A stretch of DNA of 64,000 bases from Vallitalea sp. (lineage in GTDB: Bacteria; Bacillota; Clostridia; Lachnospirales; Vallitaleaceae). Positions 59,366-64,000 of the stretch are shown here, one piece after another. The notes beneath the pieces are model-generated. The model searched no databases. It saw nothing but the letters and a program-made list of their open reading frames with translations, and was not told the origin of the DNA. Each line of letters opens with the position of its first letter. Within the stretch, counting starts at the first letter, position 1. The translations under genes were made by a program, and so were the position numbers. The stretch spans positions 1-64,000 of the forward strand of contig JAOARM010000038.1 of the NCBI GenBank assembly GCA_025210515.1, in the 5' to 3' direction.

Positions 59366-60625
59366 ATGTCAGAAAAAACACTTAACCCTTTTAAAATTGC
59401 TCAACAACAACTTAAAGAAGCATGTGATGCTTTAGGTGAAGAAGAAGCAGTATATGAATTATTAAGTGAACCAGAGAAAGTTCTTGAAGTTACTATACCT
59501 GTAAGAATGGATGATGGAACAACAAAACTTTTTACAGGATACCGTGTTCAGCACAACGATGCATCTGGTCCTACTAAAGGTGGTATTAGATTTCATCCAA
59601 AAGTAACGAAAGACGAAGTAAAAGCTCTAGCAACTTGGATGACATTCAAATGTGGTGTTGTAGGTTTACCATATGGTGGTGCAAAAGGTGGAGTAATAGT
59701 TGATCCAACAAAGCTTTCCAAAAGAGAACTTGAAAGACTTTCAAGAGGTTATGTTAGAGCTATTGCACCTATTATTGGAGAGAGAAGAGATATACCTGCA
59801 CCAGATGTAAATACTAATGGACAAACAATGGCATGGATGGTAGACGAATATTCAAGTCTAAGAGGTGTAGGTCAGACATTACCAGCTTCATTTACAGGTA
59901 AACCTGTAGAATTTGGAGGATGCTTAGCTAGAAAAGAAGCAACTGGTTATGGTGTTATACTTATGATGAGAGAAGCAGCCAAATATAAAGGCATGAATAT
60001 AAAAAATATGAAAGTAGCAATACAAGGTTTTGGAAATGTTGGAAGTTATGCCGCTATGTATGCAAGTATGTTTGGAGCAAAAGTTATTGCAGTATCTGAT
60101 GTTTCTTGTTGCTTAATTAATAATGATGGATTAGATATTAATGATTTGATGGATTATGTTAATAAAAATAAATCCCTTAAAGGTTATAGTGGACAATGTG
60201 AAGAAACTCATAGAGAAGATATATTCAAAGTAGAATGTGATGCTTTTGCACCTTGTGCTCTTGAAAATGCTATTACTAGTAAAAATGTAAGAGATATAAA
60301 AGCTAAGATTATTTCAGAAGGCGCTAATGGACCAACAACTCCAGAGGCGGAGGAATATTTATTAAGTAATGATGTATTTATTATACCTGATATTCTTGCT
60401 AATGCTGGTGGTGTTATCGTTTCTTATTTCGAGTGGGTTCAAAACCTACATAATTATTATTGGAGATTCGATGAAGTACAAGAAAAACAAGAAATCAAGA
60501 TGGTAGATGCCTTTGTAAAAGTTACAGGGGCAATGGAAGAAAGAAAAGTTGATATGAGAAAGGCGGCTTATCTCGTAGCTATTAAGAGTCTTGCGATGCC
60601 AATGAGGTTAAGAGGTTGGTTCTAA
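59366..60625 (+). CDS. gdhA: Glutamate dehydrogenase (Glu/Leu/Phe/Val dehydrogenase family)
   Basis: GdhA oxidises glutamate to 2-oxoglutarate and ammonia. The 419-residue enzyme has GGIRFHP near 79, the catalytic lysine in PYGGAKGGV near 109-117, GFGNVGSYAA near 220-229 for NAD binding, and EGANGPTTPEA near 325. It is the hexameric 45-kDa class I type, as in Clostridium amino-acid fermenters. The ATG at 59366, eight codons inside the longest frame, is chosen because AGGAGG lies between. The divergent Lrp gene probably regulates it. Confidence 0.93.
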   Translation: MSEKTLNPFKIAQQQLKEACDALGEEEAVYELLSEPEKVLEVTIPVRMDDGTTKLFTGYRVQHNDASGPTKGGIRFHPKVTKDEVKALATWMTFKCGVVGLPYGGAKGGVIVDPTKLSKRELERLSRGYVRAIAPIIGERRDIPAPDVNTNGQTMAWMVDEYSSLRGVGQTLPASFTGKPVEFGGCLARKEATGYGVILMMREAAKYKGMNIKNMKVAIQGFGNVGSYAAMYASMFGAKVIAVSDVSCCLINNDGLDINDLMDYVNKNKSLKGYSGQCEETHREDIFKVECDAFAPCALENAITSKNVRDIKAKIISEGANGPTTPEAEEYLLSNDVFIIPDILANAGGVIVSYFEWVQNLHNYYWRFDEVQEKQEIKMVDAFVKVTGAMEERKVDMRKAAYLVAIKSLAMPMRLRGWF

Positions 60626-60671
60626 TAATATAATTAGCCACAGTTTATAAATAATTACTCTAAGTAAAATA

Positions 60672-60708
60672 AAACACCAAGATGATTATGTCTTGGTGTA
60701 TATTTTTT
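60672..60708. terminator. Terminator of gdhA
   Basis: ACACCAAGA (60674-60682) pairs with TCTTGGTGT (60691-60699), followed by ATATTTTTTG. Confidence 0.85.
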
Positions 60709-60838
60709 GATAGGAACTTTTGATTAAGCAAATGAAATAGAAGTATTTTCATATGTGTCAAGGTAATTTCCTAACGACTGAAACTTTCTAAAAAAGATGT
60801 GGCATAGCTATTTTTCTTATATGTAAAAAGTATTAGCT

Positions 60839-62080
60839 TTAGTTTAAAGCATTGTTCAATGCCTGAACTATTGTTTCTTCTGTAAAGTCTTGAATATGTT
60901 GTTCATATATTGAACCATCTTTTGTTATGATAGCTGCAGGAAATTTTTTGATATTTAGTCTATCAGAGATTCCTTTTGATTTGTATACGTCAACTCTATT
61001 TACAACAATTTTTCCTTCAAAGAATTGCTCTATTTTTTCTACATGTGCTAAGAACTCTCTTGATGGAGTATCAATAGCATTGTAAATATATATTAACCCA
61101 GGTTTTTCTTTCTGCATAATAACAGTATTAAATGTCTCGTGTTCTGCTATAAATTTTTCGGCAGCAAATCCAGCTATTGCTCCATCGCCTACAGCAGTTG
61201 CTACTTGTTTTAACCATTTTTCTCTAACGTCGCCACAAGCAAATACACCTTCTATATTCGTTTCCATTTTTTCATTTGTTAAGATATAGCCTTGTTTAGT
61301 TAAATTGATTTGGTCTTTGAAAATTTCTGTATTAGGAATATAGCCAATAAATTCAAAGCAATTATCACATTTTATTGGAATTAATTCTTCTGTCTTAAGA
61401 TTTTTAAGAACTACAGTATCAAGATGTCCTTCGCCTTCAAAAGAATCTACAACTGTATTCCATACAAATTCCATTTTAGGATTTTGTAGTGCCGCTTCTT
61501 TTGCAATTTCGTTACAATCCATTATTCCTTCATCATGCATAACAGAAACAATAACTTTATTTGCAAATTTAGTTAAGAACATTCCTTCTTCGATGGCAGC
61601 ATCACCACTACCAATAACTACAACATCTTTACCAGTATTAGCGGCAGCATCACAAGTAGCACAGAAAGAGATACCTTTATCAAATAAATAGTTTTCTTCA
61701 TTTTTCGCTTTTGTTACTCTTGGACGTCCGCCAGAAGCAAGGATTACAGATTTTGCAATAAATTTGTTTCTAAAAGTTTCAACTATTTTATCTTCTCCTT
61801 CAAGTTCAACACTTTTTACATCCGTTAACTTGAATTTTACTCCCATTTTTACGGCTTGTTTTTTCATTAAATTAGTAATATCTTCACCTTTTGGACTATC
61901 TGGGAAACCAGGGTAGTTTTCAATTTCGTTTGTATATGTAGCAAGTCCACCGACTAAAGCTTTTTCAATAAGAAGAGTATCTAATCTAGCTCTAGCAGAA
62001 TAAATTGCAGCAGTAAGACCAGCGGCTCCACCACCAATAACAACTACATCATAGTTCTCAACACGTTTTTCTCTTGGCAT
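60839..62080 (-). CDS. Thioredoxin-reductase-like flavoprotein fused to a cysteine-less thioredoxin domain
   Basis: The 413-residue protein has FAD loop VVVIGGGAAGLTAA near 12-25, the redox pair CATC (Cys140, Cys143), NADPH loop VVVIGSGDAAIEEG near 151-164 and FACGDV near 275. A thioredoxin fold (about 320-413) with the FPAA cis-proline follows. The normal WCGPC region of that domain reads DTPSREF, so it has no redox cysteines. GGAGG places the ATG at 62080. It ends the YeeE-TusA-TusA-YeeE operon, suggesting it reduces a sulfur or selenium species carried by TusA. Confidence 0.85.
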   Translation of the reverse strand: MPREKRVENYDVVVIGGGAAGLTAAIYSARARLDTLLIEKALVGGLATYTNEIENYPGFPDSPKGEDITNLMKKQAVKMGVKFKLTDVKSVELEGEDKIVETFRNKFIAKSVILASGGRPRVTKAKNEENYLFDKGISFCATCDAAANTGKDVVVIGSGDAAIEEGMFLTKFANKVIVSVMHDEGIMDCNEIAKEAALQNPKMEFVWNTVVDSFEGEGHLDTVVLKNLKTEELIPIKCDNCFEFIGYIPNTEIFKDQINLTKQGYILTNEKMETNIEGVFACGDVREKWLKQVATAVGDGAIAGFAAEKFIAEHETFNTVIMQKEKPGLIYIYNAIDTPSREFLAHVEKIEQFFEGKIVVNRVDVYKSKGISDRLNIKKFPAAIITKDGSIYEQHIQDFTEETIVQALNNALN

Positions 62081-62193
62081 GACCAAGCCTCCTTTTATTA
62101 ACTTAATAATAAGTATGTAGCAAAATATCTAATCAATAGAATATTTTGCTACATAAGATTTTCTTTTCACACATATATTCATTCAAATTGTTT

Positions 62194-62751
62194 TTACATA
62201 AAGAACTTAACAAGTAATTTACTACCAACTATAGCACCAAAGAACATAGCTACTGCAAATACCCATCCGGATAAAGATAATGAAGCAATACCACTAAATA
62301 ATGCACCTATATTACAACCATAGGCAATTCTTGCACCATATCCCATCAATAATCCACCTATAATAGCTGCAAAAACTTGCTTCTTAGACTTGATTTTTTT
62401 GAACTTAAATTGTGAAGCTAGAAGAGTTGCAAGCAAAGCCCCAAATATAATACCAAGATTTCTCATAGTACCTGGATGATTTAAAAATCCATTATTAAGT
62501 GTTGCTTGTGCTCCATCACTACTAAAGTAGTACCATTTATCAACGCTACCACCAAATGCTTCGTATATCCAGGCACCCCAATTGGCGAATACACCAGATA
62601 CACCCCAAGGATTATTAGTTGTTGCAAGGGTTACTATTTGGAATAACGATAGTAAAAGAGCACCTGTCAAATAAGGCCATGCGTCTTTTAACCATTTTTT
62701 ATAGAATTCATTTTTATTAACTTTGTTAAAAAATTCTTTAAATGCACTCAA
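62194..62751 (-). CDS. YeeE/YedE family membrane protein, C-terminal-type half
   Basis: The 185-residue protein has four or five membrane helices and the YeeE/YedE signature LLMGYGARIAYGCNIGALFSG near 135-154. That segment contains the conserved cysteine that contacts thiosulfate in TsuA. It is about half the length of a full YeeE, and the other half is encoded at the start of the operon. The start is TTG after GGAGG. The two halves probably assemble into one pore for thiosulfate or another sulfur/selenium compound. Confidence 0.85.
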   Translation of the reverse strand: MSAFKEFFNKVNKNEFYKKWLKDAWPYLTGALLLSLFQIVTLATTNNPWGVSGVFANWGAWIYEAFGGSVDKWYYFSSDGAQATLNNGFLNHPGTMRNLGIIFGALLATLLASQFKFKKIKSKKQVFAAIIGGLLMGYGARIAYGCNIGALFSGIASLSLSGWVFAVAMFFGAIVGSKLLVKFFM

Positions 62752-62814
62752 AATAACACCTCCATATAAGGCATAGAATTTTTTGCCACTACTGTTTATT
62801 GTCTATAAAAATAA

Positions 62815-63042
62815 TTAATGAGTTTTTTCAATAATAACTTCCCACTCACCATCATCAACTTCTTCAACTTCAACATTATGACCGTCTTTACGAGCCCACT
62901 CAGGAACATTTTTCATAGCACAGCTATGGTCAATCTGAAGAATAAGAACATCTCCAACAGCCATTTCTTTTAATTTGTTTTGAGCCTTAATTAAAGGTAC
63001 TGGACACGCTTCGCCTAAACTATCTATTACATATTCATTCAT
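62815..63042 (-). CDS. TusA-family sulfur carrier protein, second copy
   Basis: The 75-residue protein has the TusA motif CPVPLIKA with the sulfur-carrying Cys14, and a conserved ILQIDHSCAMKNVPEWA. It is identical to the copy at 63066-63293 except for one Ile/Val. TusA-like proteins relay sulfane sulfur or selenium as a persulfide. It lies between the two YeeE halves, so it probably accepts the imported substrate. Confidence 0.92.
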   Translation of the reverse strand: MNEYVIDSLGEACPVPLIKAQNKLKEMAVGDVLILQIDHSCAMKNVPEWARKDGHNVEVEEVDDGEWEVIIEKTH

Positions 63043-63065
63043 ATAATATCCTCCTATCTTATTAA

Positions 63066-63293
63066 CTAATGAGTTTTTTCAATAACAACTTCCCACTCAC
63101 CATCATCAACTTCTTCAACTTCAACATTATGACCATCTTTACGAGCCCACTCAGGAACATTTTTCATAGCACAACTATGGTCGATTTGAAGAATAAGAAC
63201 ATCTCCAACAGCCATTTCTTTTAATTTGTTTTGAGCTTTAATTAAAGGCACTGGACACGCTTCGCCTAAACTATCTATTACATATTCATTCAT
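63066..63293 (-). CDS. TusA-family sulfur carrier protein, first copy
   Basis: The 75-residue protein matches its neighbour at 74 of 75 positions, with only a few silent base differences. It carries the same Cys14 in CPVPL. Each copy has its own AGGAGG site. The near identity over this tandem pair points to a recent duplication or continuing gene conversion, which would raise the amount of carrier. Confidence 0.93.
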   Translation of the reverse strand: MNEYVIDSLGEACPVPLIKAQNKLKEMAVGDVLILQIDHSCAMKNVPEWARKDGHNVEVEEVDDGEWEVVIEKTH

Positions 63294-63353
63294 AATAATT
63301 ACCTCCTAGTTGTTATCTAATTTATAAGATATTCTATAATGTATTATATTAGC

Positions 63354-64000
63354 TTAATTATCTGTTTTAGCTCTTTCGTATTTAACAGCTGCTATGTATA
63401 GTAACAAAATGATTAGTAATTGAATTACAACTGCCCCAAACCATCCAAATACATCTGGTAAGAAGATAGCTTTCCCCTTGCTAATGACATTAAGTTTCCA
63501 CCAGCCAAAATCATGTGCTCCCCATAGAGAGCCAACGATAAAAAATACCAAAGATAATATTTGCATTGAAAATCCTTCACCTACACGCATTAATGTACCT
63601 GAAGCACACCCACCTGCTATAACCATACCTATTCCAAAAAGAAAAGCTCCAATAACAGTTGCTAAACTAATTGGTACTACGTATGACATTCCTGGAATAG
63701 GAAGCCCATTTTTAAAATACCCGTATTTGATTGCTGTAAAGCCAATAGTTGTAACGGCAAAAGCTATTAAAACTACTCTAGTAAGTGACGTACTACCCGT
63801 TAAGTAAGGGTCACGCATGGATGCTGTAAAGCAAAATCTTGATTTTTGTAAGATAAAACCAAATATTACTCCAGTTATCCAGAATAATAATGTGTTATTA
63901 GATTTTCCTCCTAAAAAAGCACCAATAATAATAATAACGATTAAAACAAGAATACCAACAGGTATCATGTTTTTCTTTGGTTTTCTTCTTCTTGTTCTTG
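63354..64000 (-). CDS. YeeE/YedE family membrane protein, N-terminal-type half (partial at window edge)
   Basis: The protein has five membrane helices and two signatures, FILQKSRFCFTASMRDPYL near 38-56 of the visible ATG frame and GMVIAGGCASGTLMRVGEG near 114-132. These contain the conserved transport cysteines. An ATG at 63968 exists but has no ribosome binding site. The frame continues upstream as a basic stretch (RTRRRKPKKN) to the window end, so the true start is probably outside. It is first in the visible sulfur operon. Confidence 0.85.
   Translation of the reverse strand, partial: RTRRRKPKKNMIPVGILVLIVIIIIGAFLGGKSNNTLLFWITGVIFGFILQKSRFCFTASMRDPYLTGSTSLTRVVLIAFAVTTIGFTAIKYGYFKNGLPIPGMSYVVPISLATVIGAFLFGIGMVIAGGCASGTLMRVGEGFSMQILSLVFFIVGSLWGAHDFGWWKLNVISKGKAIFLPDVFGWFGAVVIQLLIILLLYIAAVKYERAKTDN

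Overview
The window is about 30% GC and tightly packed. It shows Clostridia-type expression signals: strong AGGAGG-like ribosome binding sites, frequent GTG/TTG starts, TTGACA/TATAAT promoters (often with a TGn extended -10) and hairpin-plus-T-run terminators. Gene content (DegV, asnA, DUF3793, EFR1 flavodoxin-ferredoxin, FMN and Mn riboswitches, gdhA, YeeE/TusA sulfur genes) suggests an anaerobic, marine- or sediment-type Clostridia resembling Vallitalea or other Lachnospirales. That placement is an inference, not a measurement. No rRNA, tRNA, CRISPR array or intact transposase gene was seen.

Layout. 1-9.6 kb holds housekeeping genes: the tail of a copper ATPase, a YukJ-like protein, a SPOR lipoprotein, asnA, degV, pyrB-pyrI with a PyrR-like leader hairpin, a chemotaxis receptor and a diguanylate cyclase. 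9.8-17.3 kb is a two-component system followed by a secreted protein, a lipoprotein and an ABC-2 exporter. 17.3-21.9 kb holds a small ferredoxin-type membrane protein, a FUSC protein, hpt, gtrA and prfC. 22.1-34.5 kb is an iron island: CbiK-like chelatase, FecBCD-type importer, flavodoxin, ABC exporter, AraC regulator, Fur, paired IrtAB/YbtPQ-like ABC proteins and an EFR1 flavodoxin-ferredoxin. Three Fur boxes lie in it, and a fourth lies outside at 40.5 kb in front of DUF3793-flavodoxin.

34.5-40.4 kb is a scarred segment. It has a group II intron 3' relic, a sulfatase with a divergent AraC regulator, a Mn riboswitch driving a GDT1-family exporter, a frameshifted second copy of the EFR1 gene tail, an Asn-rich lipoprotein and a decayed M23 peptidase. 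42-47.5 kb carries an SGNH hydrolase, an acyltransferase/DUF6320 pair and an ArsR/Zn-Cd ATPase pair. 47.8-53.8 kb is a sugar-nucleotide cluster (AraC, GHMP kinase, uridylyltransferase-like, phosphohexomutase, galE) without galT. 54.2-58.4 kb has a candidate structured RNA, an FMN riboswitch and ribD-ribE-ribBA-ribH. 58.6-60.6 kb is Lrp plus gdhA. 60.8-64 kb is a sulfur/selenium operon: split YeeE halves, two nearly identical TusA genes and a thioredoxin-reductase fusion.

Most notable: a family of about 115-bp palindromic elements in at least two near-identical copies plus one degenerate copy, one of them lodged between the FMN riboswitch terminator and ribD; a roughly 190-nt structured RNA with its own promoter and terminator; and the Fur-controlled iron/flavodoxin network.
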